This document shows positions 51,316 to 62,089 of a stretch of DNA of 64,000 nucleotides, piece after piece; the stretch's first letter is position 1; every line of letters begins with the position of its first letter. The notes below the pieces were generated by a model, which was not told the origin of the DNA, searched no databases, and saw only the letters and a list, made by a program, of their open reading frames with translations. Both the position numbers and the translations under genes were made by a program. The stretch comes from Mytilisepta virgata (Eukaryota; Mollusca; Bivalvia; Mytilida; Mytilidae). The stretch is taken from NCBI GenBank assembly GCA_028015205.1, contig CM051514.1, forward strand, positions 8,742,001-8,806,000, in the 5' to 3' direction.

Positions 51316-51539
51316 AGATATCTTAATCCTATCCAACAAAACACAATGGACAGGCCAATCTTCTGGTATAACTGCTTTATAACCTAGATATGTAGCTCGA
51401 ACCGGAAGGGACCATCCCAATTAGTTCGAGAAATGCATGTTGGTCGAGATATTGATGGCAAATAATATGGAATGTTCACGGGGACAAAAAATGTTGTTCA
51501 AAAAGTGGCTGGTGTTAAAGCCGTCGAGATTTGACTGTT

Positions 51540-52080
51540 TTACCTTCAATACTTGAATACCTGAATACTTTATTGAATAAGTCATCAGACACATAAATGT
51601 GTAACATGAGACATAATTACACTAAAATCAATATTGTTACAATACAGCAATTCAATTTACAAACATTTTTAAAATATATATATATATATAATTTTCATTT
51701 AATTTGCATAACTTTTTTTATAAATTGAGAAATATCGGTTAATAGTTCTACATGGCAAAGGGAGAGCAGACCTTTCATTTTAGATTGGGTTGGGTTTTCA
51801 TGAAAATAAGAGGGAACATATAAATCTCGCAATAATTTTATATTTTCATCTTGACATAGAAATAAATAGTGATATTCATCACCAATTCCTTCAAAACACC
51901 AGTTAAGAATGTTCCTGCATGTATGAGTAAATAATAAATTTGTATGTATATATTAATAATAGATTCATAGGGGCAAAAAGTATATGACGTTAATGTTCCT
52001 GCCCTTTTCTGTGAAAAACTTTGAGCTTATCTTTTTTTTTGTATAAAACAGTGATTTTATACTGAATATGTCGTATTACA
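51540..52080. other. AT-rich stretch, possible LINE-like remnant, no gene called
   Basis: An (AT) run lies at 51,676-51,692. The minus-strand reading is fragmentary and I cannot assign it. Confidence 0.3.
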
Positions 52081-52084
52081 TTAT

Positions 52085-52300
52085 TGTTTGTTAGTTTAGT
52101 TGGGGTTTTACGCCGTTTTCAGCATATCTGGCTATTTCGCGGCGGCCAGTTTTTATTGGTGGAGGAAGCCGGAGTACTCGGAGAAAACTACCGACCTTCG
52201 GTAGGAAAATTGGCAACCTTGTCAATTAAGACTGGAGTCGAACACACCGGTGAGATTCGAACTCACAACCTCAGGGTTGACAGGCTAGTGATCTTTAGCC
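52085..52300 (-). mobile_element. Class II tRNA-derived SINE, copy 3, head-truncated with internal deletion
   Basis: TTAGTTTAGTTGGGGTTTTA through GGAAGCCGGAGTACTCGGAG to the B-box region GAGATTCGAACTCACAACC. The CGCCACA stretch before the B-box is deleted, and the head ends at GCTAGTGATC. Confidence 0.85.
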
Positions 52301-53635
52301 CCTATTACATTATTAGATCTTATGTTGTTTCAAAAATGTACACAACAATGAGAGAAGATTGATGGTACCAATGATCACAATAAACGCGAAGAGACATTCT
52401 GTTGATTCTTAAAACACAATCTAAACAGAAGAGGGTCTATCACACCTGATCTGCCGTCGTTTACGAAAAAAAATAGACACATGAGACAATGATATTGAAA
52501 AATTGCATACAAATTAATCGACGTCGACTCGATGAGCAAAAGAGTAAGGCCAAAAGGGGTGTGACTAAACATCGAGTTCGAGTTCGACTTCGAGTAAGAG
52601 TTAAAGTTCGAGTTAGAGTTAAAGTTCGAGTTAGCGTTCGAGTTATCATTCGAGTTCAAGTTAATCTTCGAGTTAACTCGAGATATTGATTTCTAATGTC
52701 ATTTATCGAGTTGCATTTTGAGATAAAATTCGAGTTACGGATTAAGTTTAGGGGGAGGGAGGTAAAAAAGTACCTGCAAATAGGCTAGTCAAAAAAATAC
52801 CTAAATTTGTTGACACCCCCATAAAGATATCTCTAATTTTTTCACACCCAGAAAAATACTTTCATTTTACCTCATAAAACAGGTTAAAAACGCTATTTGT
52901 TCTTCTTTTTGAATGCACCCCCCAAAAATACCTGCAATTTTTGGGATCCCAAAGGCAGGGCACATGAAACGTTTCCGACTTCATTTCCTCACGCGTTTTC
53001 CTTTTCTCTTTCTCTTTATGTCCCACAAATAAATGTGGAAGAGACATACATATAGTTTTACTCTTATCCATTTAATTATGTTAATTATTTCCATAAAATC
53101 ACAAACGGAAAAGGAAACCTGCGAAATTGTGTTCGAATTAATATTTTATTTAGATTTAAAATGGTATTGTCAAAACCATGCAGTATAAAATAAAAGTCTA
53201 GTTATGAATGAAAAATGAAGGGATATGGAGTAAATGTACATGAGACAAGATCCCATTTAATACATGGTAAGCAAATCAATGGAACAAGGCTTTTATTGTT
53301 GTTCTTCATCTTGAAGTCACCTTTTGGTTTGAATTGTTTTGATATAAATATTAATAACAAACAAAAATACAGTGTATCACTGCATAGTAATCGGGATGTC
53401 CTCGCGTCCGAAATAAAATATTTCATCAAAATTTTCTTGGCTTGTACATATCGGAATTATTTTATATTAGGCCTGGAGCTTGATAATGATGAGTTGTACT
53501 GTGTAAGTGATTTTTAGATCTGTTTCTCATATACACTTCCTGTTTGCCGAGACTTTGAAATTTTTTACTGTTAGGCATATATTATGGATGAAATTTCAGT
53601 CAAAGTTTTCTTGTCTCGTATATATGTAGGAATTG

Positions 53636-54060
53636 TTAAATACTTGCTCTGGAAGCTTGATAATAATGAGTTGTAATGCGTACCATCATAAACTTTAACG
53701 GTTTTCTCCTATAGGGGCAGGCGAATGTGTGGCCCACTAGGCCACAGTACCTATATTTTTCATTGCCATGACAAACACAGCAAAACTGTACGGAATATAC
53801 TGATCTCTTTGCCTTTCTGTCTATTTCCCCGTGCATTTTTGATTGGCTTTCTACATGTTTTCTACATATCGTCGATGTACCGTATAGGTAGACGAAACTT
53901 AACCACGGTGTACAACCGGCGCACCCGAGACCATCGGTAACACCGGATACGTTTAAAATTGGATTGCTCGGTAAGTCTTTTTGTGGAAAGCAAAAGGGGC
54001 AAAGTTTAATTGTATGGCTTTTCATACTTGGCCAATCAATCAGTTGTAATGTAAACACTC
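53636..54060. other. Unclassified segment inside the foldback element
   Basis: It has a 140-codon minus-strand ORF and a 71-codon plus-strand ORF with no recognisable domain, and CCAAT-like words on both strands near 54,030-54,075. I do not call a gene. Confidence 0.35.
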
Positions 54061-54119
54061 GGTTTTTCTGATTGGCTCGGATGCGCCGATTGTATACCTG
54101 TTAAATATCTCTACTATTA

Positions 54120-54960
54120 AAAAAATCATAAAGGCCAAGTGAGCTTTTGCTTTCACTTGGTGTCCGTAATCTGTCGTCGTTAACTTTTTTGAAAAAAAAA
54201 TCTTACACTCTAAACTTGCTGGGTTAATTGGAATCAAACTTGGCCCGAGTCATCACTAGAGTGTTTAATAGAAAAAAGGGTCAAAGGATCCCACAAGTCA
54301 AACCACATGGCCTATGTTACTAAAAATAGAGCAAATAGGTCGGACAGTCGTTTTTGAAAATTATCACAGAAGAAATGCCTTTTAGAGAAAATCTGGCAAG
54401 GTAAAAACCACAGGGATGACAAGATCTACTTGCGTTTTATTTCTCGTAGAACTCGGATTACCAGTCTTGGAGTTATTGCCCTTGAAGTGTCGATTTTTAG
54501 TTGTTTTTTTTTTTTGATATAAAAATCTTCTCCTTTAAAAGTACTGGGCCGATTGGAACCAAACTTGGTTATAATAGTTATAGAACAGTCCTCTTCAAAC
54601 TTTTTTATCTGGCTTGTTCGTCCGTCATCCAAGATTGCCGTCAAGGCCCGACATAATTAAACTTAGTACCCTATGGAATACAATTAAATTTGAAGATCTC
54701 CTCTAAAACTGCTAGGCCGATTGGAACGAATTGTGTCTGTTGCCCCCGACCTTCAACCAAGACATTTGCCGGAGCTTATTATAGAAAAGGTGGAAGTAAA
54801 TTTTTAAAATATTTTCCTATGAAACTACAAAGTCAATATCAACCAAAATTTACTTCAATGATCTTTAGATGGTCCACTTCCAAAACGATGTCCCGTAATT
54901 CCTACCGCCGCGACCATGATGTCCACCGCCACCGAACTTAGTTTACACTAGACCCTATTT
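54120..54960. mobile_element. 'GCTCACC/GCTCACTTGG' repeat, inverted copy, diverged
   Basis: AAGGCCAAGTGAGCTTTTGC at 54,131 is the inverted terminal motif. Interior GGCCGATTGGAACCAAACTT and CTCCTCTAAA-type blocks recur at about 54,225, 54,548 and 54,715. Confidence 0.65.
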
Positions 54961-55184
54961 GAATGCACCTCCTCTAAATCCACTGGACGTTTTGGCCTAA
55001 ATCATCATTAGGGGTGTCCAGTTTAAAATTGTGTGGAATGAAGCACCGAACCAATAATGCTTACACGTGAGCTAATATATTGTTTGTAGTATAGAGTACT
55101 TGTAAGCTTGGCATGTCGTGCTCACATTTTTCTAAATTTGGGGCAAATATAGTGTGTATATGTAAGACAAAATACTATCCTGAT

Positions 55185-55575
55185 GAAATTTTATCCTGGA
55201 AATTATTTCATTAGTAAATTTTATCCTGGAAATTATTTCATTATTCAATTTTATCCTGGATACTATCTAATATGAATACCTTTTCCAGGAAAATATTTTG
55301 CATAAAAACCATCCTTTTTTTATTCTTTATTTCATTTTGTCATGTACACTTGATTATGAATTCTTTATACCCCACAAAAAGCAAGCCCCACTTTTTTAAT
55401 AGTTCCCCTTAAAGAAAATCCTTTTCAGACACTTTGATATCTAATCATGACAAGTTTGTGTATGGAACCATATTATTTTTAATATTTTATTATCCAAAAA
55501 TATCCAAGGATAGAATTTAATATTAAATATTTTCCAGTGGATAGTATTTCATAGAGGATAGTACTGGATGTTACA
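55185..55575. repeat. Repeats of AATTTTATCCTGGAAATTAT with inverted partner
   Basis: Three direct copies at 55,186-55,265 and a loosely inverted set (TATTTTCCAGTGGATAGTAT) at 55,490-55,570. Probably another nested hairpin element. Confidence 0.5.
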
Positions 55576-55999
55576 TATATACCTCCATACACATGTTGAA
55601 GATCGTATGGTAGAGTCTAGTAGACTTGTTTTGCTAGGATATATTCTCATTGACATTTTTTTTTAAATTAAAAATCTGAAATTATTAGCAGATGAAGCAC
55701 TCTAAAGGCCAACGTAGCAGGATTTTATCATGTGAACTGTGAATAAAATGTCTGTTGAACAACACTTCTAATTCATCACTGATTTCCGTATTAGAAAAAA
55801 GTTTGTACGAGGAACAGGTGCATTTATCTTAACACGAACTTTAACTCGATAAATGACATTAGAAATTAATATCTCGAATTCACTTGAACTTCAACTCGAA
55901 CTCGAATTATAACTCTAACTCGATGTTTAGTCACACCCGATTTAAATAGTACTATTCAAATCCTTGGTTTTACACTAGAATTTTATTTCCAACGGAATA

Positions 56000-57220
56000 A
56001 ACATAAACAGTAAAAGGAATAAATATGCGTCCCAGAACCTCTGCACACCGGGAAAAAAGTACGCTTACAATTGCTTGGCCAAATGTAAAATGTAAATAAA
56101 GATGTTGATATAACTATTTCGAATGACGAGACAAAAATGTTTAAATGTTCACATACCATACAGTGCATACGATTTGAATTTGGTTCAGACCTCGAGTCTA
56201 TTTATAATCATTTCCCACACACAGGTAAATTTTTACCTGTCGCAGGTATGACACATAACTAGGTCACATCCAGTTCAAACTTAGTCAACATCCAAACATG
56301 CTGTGCTTCTAAATTACGTTTTATTCAAAATACTGGAATATTTTTTTAATTCAAAAGTGTTGGAAAATTTTCACTTTTAGGATTTTAATTCCAAGGGTAT
56401 GTAAAAGTATATTGACACGTTTGTGTAATAGCACCATTTTATTTACATTCATATTGTTTATGAAACAACGAATTTGTACACATATATCATAATTTAAACA
56501 AATGACACGACATTCTCAGAATAACCCATATATATCATCATTGGCTGTAAATTTGTTACCAGAATGTGTTTTATTCCCATTGTTTGGGACGTATAAAGTA
56601 ATTTTTTTTCAAATATAAACCACCTACGTATGTTGTGTCAAGCCCTCGGCTATACTATTTATCTTTCCTTGTTTGTACAAATTTATGATATAAATCCTAT
56701 TACGATATATCTATTTGTAATCTTTAGATTAAAATTCATCATTTTCTGAAAATTATGAAAGTATTTGAAAGACAAACTATAATACATCATAAAGGAAAAT
56801 AAAAAAACAAAAAGTTCAAGGAAAGTTAGATTAGATACTTTATAAATATTTGCTAGTATTAAGCGTATATCATTGAACTTTGGACCTATTCTACTTTTAC
56901 GAAATCTGCACCCAGGTTTAAGACCCCATATACCTTAACTCCGTCCGTCTAATCCGCTGTGTTATCAAAAGACGGCTATCACTTCTCTTCGTTGTCTGTA
57001 TTAGGATGATGGCGCCATGCTTAAAAGTCGAACGCCCGGCCGTTAATCTGGATTCAGATCAAGTCTTAGTCAAGCTGGTTAAAATCTCGGCATTCCATTA
57101 CTTAGGGGTCCCATTCCTCGTTTACAGTTGAGTTCAGTTCTAACCTCTCATTAGAATTGTCCTAAACTGTCAGACAAACTGTTCTAGAACTGTCATCCTG
57201 ACACCTTCAGAACCGTTTAT
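56000..57220. other. No gene recognised
   Basis: AT-rich, with a less AT-rich CpG patch at 56,930-57,070 (GAACGCCCGGCCGTTAATCT). No supported coding sequence. Confidence 0.45.
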
Positions 57221-57224
57221 GACA

Positions 57225-57390
57225 GGGTGTGTCCTGACCTAGAACCATTTATGACAGTTCTACCTTAGAATCATTTATGACAGTTCTACCCTAGAACCAA
57301 TAATGACAGTTCAACACTAGAACCATTTATGAGAGTTCTAACCTAGAACCATTCTGGACAGTTCTACCCTAGAACCATTTATTACCCTGC
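57225..57390. repeat. About 33-bp minisatellite, CTAGAACCATTTATGACAGT type
   Basis: Five to six units with the shared words CTAGAACCATTTATGA and CAGTTCTACC. A second block lies at 58,390-58,485. Confidence 0.85.
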
Positions 57391-57596
57391 CAATAGTATA
57401 TGAATTTTGAACATCAAAATTATAAGAAATAAAATAATATTAATTTGTTTTATCGTACTGAAATATATTATAGAGTAAAAAAAATCACTCAGAATAAAGT
57501 TTTTACTAAAACTCAATAATTTAAAAACTAGTCGGTGTTATTTTCTAGTACATAAAACATTCCTCTACATATGTTTCGACAAGAGAACATTTTAAA

Positions 57597-57800
57597 TCAA
57601 GATTTAGTCCCCTCACTTCTTGAAATTATTCTGTAAAATGTCCATATATGTATGTTATGTCTATGTAATTTTTCGATAAATTGGTGAAGTGCACTTCTTA
57701 TTTCAAAATGGCGGTACTCATCCCAATCATCTTCCTCCTTGTGATAACGAAATAAATATCGTTCATACGAGCAAAGAGAATTAATTATATAATATATCAA
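57597..57800 (-). other. Unrecognised short ORF
   Basis: 67 codons including HKEEDDWDEYRHFEIRSALH, more protein-like than its neighbours. No domain, no clear splice context, no homologue I recognise. Left as a possible exon or chance ORF. Confidence 0.2.
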
Positions 57801-58389
57801 ATATTTACCATATAAAAATGGTAAAAAGATAAATTATTAATTTAAAATAAACTAAAATGTTACTTATCCGACACATTTGAAATCTCTGCATTGAAATTTG
57901 GGACCACCTTATACACACCTCTTTATTCAAATGCTGCATTAATAATTTTAAAATTTAGCGTTATAAGAATTTGAAACCCCGCTGATTTTGTCAGCAAAAC
58001 GGTTTACATACACATGTATCTGTGTACCGTAAAGGTTGGAACAATAAAAATCAGGACAGTCAAGGTACAATATACATGTCAAAACTTACTTCAGATAAAA
58101 ATCACACAAATTTTAACAAAAACAATAATTCGTTTTTCTTGTGGATTAAAAAATATGAAAAAAAAAAATTGCACCATAGCTCTTTATTACATTATGTACT
58201 TTTGCAGTTTTGTATAAATAGATCACAAATTTAATATTATTAATAATTGTCATAATTTCATATATTGAAATTATAATCGATGTGAAATGTTACTGTATAT
58301 TTAAAAAAAAATGTTGTTAAAAGTTTCGAAAAACCGAAGACGAGGAGTACGTGCCATAATCAATACAGAGTCATCGGACATGAAAATGG

Positions 58390-58485
58390 ACGGTTCTACC
58401 CCAGAACCATTTATGACAGTTCTACTCTAGAACCATGACACTTCTACCCCACAACCATTCTGGACAGTTCTACCCTAGAACCATT
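58390..58485. repeat. About 33-bp minisatellite, second block
   Basis: The same unit as 57,225-57,390. It ends abruptly at the truncated SINE at 58,486. Confidence 0.8.
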
Positions 58486-58627
58486 ACTTGACAAGGATTG
58501 CCAATTTTCCTACCGAAGGTCGGTGGTTCTCTCCGGGTACTCCGGCTTCCTCCACCAATAAAAACTGGCCGCCGCAAAATATCCAAATGTGCTGAAAACG
58601 GCGTTAAACCCCAACTAAACAAACAAA
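58486..58627 (+). mobile_element. Class II tRNA-derived SINE, copy 4, head lost
   Basis: TTGACAAGGATTGCCAATTT through CCGGCTTCCTCCACCAATAA to CCCCAACTAAACAAACAAA, oriented opposite to copies 1-3. The tRNA-like head is missing. Confidence 0.88.
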
Positions 58628-58639
58628 ATCATTTTATTC

Positions 58640-58705
58640 CCGGGTTTGTCTGTCCAATGGATTACGTTTTTTGATTTGCTCCTTAGGTATATTTGTCCTT
58701 TTGAT
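58640..58705. repeat. Dispersed repeat end with CTCCTTAGGTATATTTGTCC
   Basis: Matches 19,830-19,895. Non-coding. Confidence 0.6.
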
Positions 58706-58955
58706 TTAGGATTATGAGGTCAGACATTTTGGATTCTGAGGTCAGACATTTTTTATTCTGCTGTCGGATATTTAGAACATTCAATTCGATTCTGCTGTCC
58801 GACATATTGGAGGTTGGATTTCTGATGTCAGACATATTGAATGTTGGATTCTGCTTTCAGACACATTTGATTTTGGATTCATAGGGCATACATATTGGAT
58901 CCTACTGCCAGACATTTTGGATTTTGGATTCTGCTGCAACAGACATATTTGAGTA
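58705..58955. repeat. About 30-35-bp degenerate minisatellite, GGATTCTGCTGTCAGACATA type
   Basis: Seven to eight diverged units with the words GGATTCTG and CAGACATATTGG. No coding sequence. Confidence 0.8.
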
Positions 58956-59157
58956 CTAGTTTATAAATACAAATGAAAAACGAGTATCTATAGTGGTTGA
59001 TTCTTCTGTTGGATTCAGGCAACGTTAGTTGCTGATATATCGGTATTAGCGGTAAAACCTGTATAAACAATATTATTGATTTTATGACGTATTTATTAAA
59101 ATATTTTACTATATTCCTTACAAGTAACGCTGTCTATATAGTTGGTAGATCAATTCA

Positions 59158-59242
59158 TAAAGTATATAAGATATCTTATAAAAACTAGATTATATGAGAT
59201 ATCTTGAAGTTAGAATAAATAGTAAAACGGCTTGCCATAGTA
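59158..59242 (+). mobile_element. Fragment of the Penelope-like element 5' region
   Basis: AAGATATCTTATAAAAACTA and GAATAAATAGTAAAACGGCT then TGCCATAG match the inverted sequence at 42,025-42,090, so a second, opposite-strand copy of that element once inserted here. Confidence 0.7.
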
Positions 59243-59559
59243 ATTACTTTTTTTTCAAAACAGGCTAAAAACTGCCTGTGGGTTTTTATTAGATTGTTTG
59301 TAGCTGTCATTTATAAAAAAAAAAAAGTAAACAGGCCGTTTTCACATGATTAAGTCTTGAGTAGCCCGGAGATATAGTTGAATGAAAAATTTTCGTACAT
59401 TTATGTTAACTAAATATTTAATATGACAACAATTAATACACGTCAATTTTGATTTTATAATCAACAGACATGACTACAGATTAAGGCTAAATTTTGTCAT
59501 AATGGAATCAAGCCCAATGGCTCTAGTTTTGGCTTCACAAGAGGACGTATTGTCACATG

Positions 59560-60375
59560 GACATGTCTTGTATGGACTGGTCAAGGCGGGCCAAAACGGG
59601 GACTCAGTGGAATCTACATCTAGGATGGTCAATGTGGTCCCTAGAAAAAGGTAAGGCTATACGGAGACTGTGTGGATTCTACTTTAGGGTTGTTAATGTG
59701 GCCCATAGGAAAAGGTGAGGCAAGACAGGGACTGTGTGAATTCTTCTTCTAGGATGGTTAATGTAGACCCTAGAAAGGGTAAGGAAATACGGAGACTGTG
59801 TAGATTATACTTATTGGATGCTTAATGTGGTCCCTAGGAAAGGTGAGGAAAGACAACGGCTGTGTGGATTCTACTTCTGGGATGGTTAATGTAGACCCTA
59901 GAAAGGGTAAGTCAAGACAGGGAAAGTGTGGATTTTTTTTCTAGGATGGTTAATGTGTCCCCTAGGAAAGGGTAAGTCTAGGATGGATAATTTAGTCCCT
60001 AGAAAAGATAAGGCAATACGGAGACTGTGAGGATTCTACTTCTAGGATGGTTAATGTGGTCCGTAGAAAATTTAAGGCAATACGGAGACTCTGTGGATTC
60101 TACTTTTGGGTGATTTATGTAGTCCCTACATAAGGTAAGGCAAGACGGTGTCTGTGTGTAGAAAATGGGTAAGTTAAGTTGTATCGTAGACTGTTTGGCG
60201 TATATACTTCTTTGATGGTTATTATGGTTTTTAGACACTGATAGGCAAAGATAGAGACTGCACATGCAGTATTCAATTTTGATGGTACTGTCTGTAGGGA
60301 AATGTAGGACAAGGCTGTATGTTGACCATATTTCTAGGATGGTTAATCTGCTCCTTAGAAAGGGTAAGACAGGAC
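59560..60375. repeat. About 65-bp minisatellite, roughly 11-12 units
   Basis: The word AGGATGGTTAATGTGGTCCC recurs near 59,622, 59,686, 59,751, 59,815, 59,879, 59,943, 60,044 and further right, with GGCAATACGGAGACTGTGTG between. One unit near 59,979 is shortened. Minus-strand ORFs over it are repeat translations. Confidence 0.88.
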
Positions 60376-60399
60376 CATGTATACTTATCTTTCGAATTT

Positions 60400-61525
60400 A
60401 TAATTTAAACATTTATTGCAAATAATGTATGAACTATTATTATTATTAAAGTTTAACATTATGCTAAGTAATTTCGAGATTCGATGAAATAGTCCCACCT
60501 TAAAATTTGTATACAATCCCATTTATATACACACAATTATTTGTTTCTAACAAATATTGACTATGATAGAGATTTGAAATTGTGGAGCAGATTGTGACAT
60601 AATAAAATATTTTGTCACGTTATAAATACCATATTTATAGTGTCTGCCGAGGCATGTCGTCAAAATCAAAATAATTTTGACATTAAATGTTAATAACTTT
60701 CACACTCTGTTTTCATTAGCGGTTTATTGCTTTATTAGAACTACATTTTCACGATTTTATCAACATCAGTTAGATTTATATATTATAAAACTTAAATATA
60801 ACATTCGCAGGTTCTGAAAGAATAAAGCTGTTCACAATAATTAAAATCATCTTGGAGCTCAAATAATGATCCTCAGTGGGGTTTGATTTTAAAAATTTCG
60901 CCAGACCTAGAATTTAAATAAGAGTACATGTGTACATGTGTATGAGGGGGTGGAAAGGGGGGTACCTTTCTCCTTTCTCCCGCCCCTCGTCTCCTTTCTC
61001 CCTCTGCTTCCATCTCCCACCTTAATAATCGTCTTTTTTCAGATCAAATCGATTTTAATACAAATTTGAATTAATATATGACCATATATAGGTGGCATAG
61101 GTCTTTATTAAAGCATGTACTGATTTAACGAACAAGGCCTGCCTCCGACTCGTATACAAATTAATACACAATGTTGGAAAGTTGTCAATGGTGCATTGTG
61201 CATGCCCCAATGTCAAGTAACTTATTTTTGATATCTATGGTCATGTATGAGGATCATGAAATTAGACATAGTTTTTTATTGTGTCATCTCTATTTTCCCC
61301 TGTCCTCGAGAACACCTTACTTTGTATGGTCAAGTGGATAACGTAAATATTTTAAGGTGACCTGGAAAACGCGTTAAGTACATGTAATATTGTTTAGAGG
61401 AGGGAGTGTATCTCTCTGACATTGTCAGCATCCCTTCTTTTTAAATTTGTAGAAGATCGCCAAATACTTAGAGGAAACAGATACCCACATGTGAAGGCAA
61501 ACCTGAAATGATGGGGGCATTTTAA
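60400..61525. other. No gene recognised; one pyrimidine-rich tract
   Basis: AT-rich sequence. At 60,968-61,020 a CT-rich tract (TTTCTCCTTTCTCCCGCCCC) stands out. Nothing else could be supported. Confidence 0.45.
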
Positions 61526-61529
61526 CAAG

Positions 61530-62060
61530 AGGCTCTCAAGAGCCTGAATCGCTCACCTGGCAAACAATGCACTATAAACTAAATTAATATATTAATGTTT
61601 GTTGTAAATTAAACTGAGTATTAAAGGTCATGTAAAATGTTGAAAATACCTTTTAGAGTCTTTCAAGAACCTCTGGTAAGAAATGGGCATGAGTTCTCCC
61701 TACGCTTGATTAAGATACAGTCATGGTCAATCTGATGATTCACAATACAAAATACAAGCTTTAATTCATCTTCAAATAAAAGTATAAATCTTTTGGTCTA
61801 TATGTTGTCTTCGTTTTAAAAATGTTTGAAAGAAGGTATGTAAAAATTATGGGTTAAGGCTTTTTATTTTCTATTATGCTTGATCTTTGATCATATTGAT
61901 TAAGCTGTTGGTTTTTATCCAATAAACCATGCTTAACTCATCTGTCATTTTGTAGAGTTTCATCCAAATCCCCCTAATAGTTTCAGAGGAGAAGATGTTT
62001 GAAAATTTGTTAACAACAATGATGACGGACACCAAGTGATAGCAATTAAAAGCTCACATA
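61530..62060. mobile_element. 'GCTCACC' repeat copy
   Basis: It starts AAGAGGCTCTCAAGAGCCTG then AATCGCTCACCTGG. It ends GGACACCAAGTGATAGCAAT, then AAAGCTCACA. The interior TTTCAGAGGAGAAGATGTTT is typical of this family. Confidence 0.8.
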
Positions 62061-62089
62061 TTATGAAGTTTAATCATTGTTATACAACA

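Larger units (their letters stand above)
52556..55945. mobile_element. About 3.4-kb foldback-like element with hexamer-rich inverted ends
   Basis: The left arm starts GGGTGTGACTAAACATCGAG, then about 20 variants of CGAGTT/TTCGAG, then GATTTCTAATGTCATTTATC. The right arm (55,828-55,945) is the mirror: GATAAATGACATTAGAAATT, ACTCGAA hexamers, then CTCGATGTTTAGTCACACCC. The arms are 120-165 bp. The interior contains other repeats (54,120-54,960, 55,185-55,575) and no recognised transposase. Confidence 0.7.

Noticed and set aside
53636..54058. 140-codon minus-strand ORF rich in Cys and His
   Set aside because: Spacing of Cys/His does not form a zinc-finger pattern I recognise, and it lies inside a repeat-rich element.
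59999..60312. Minus-strand ORFs of 88 and 65 codons
   Set aside because: Translations of the 65-bp minisatellite.
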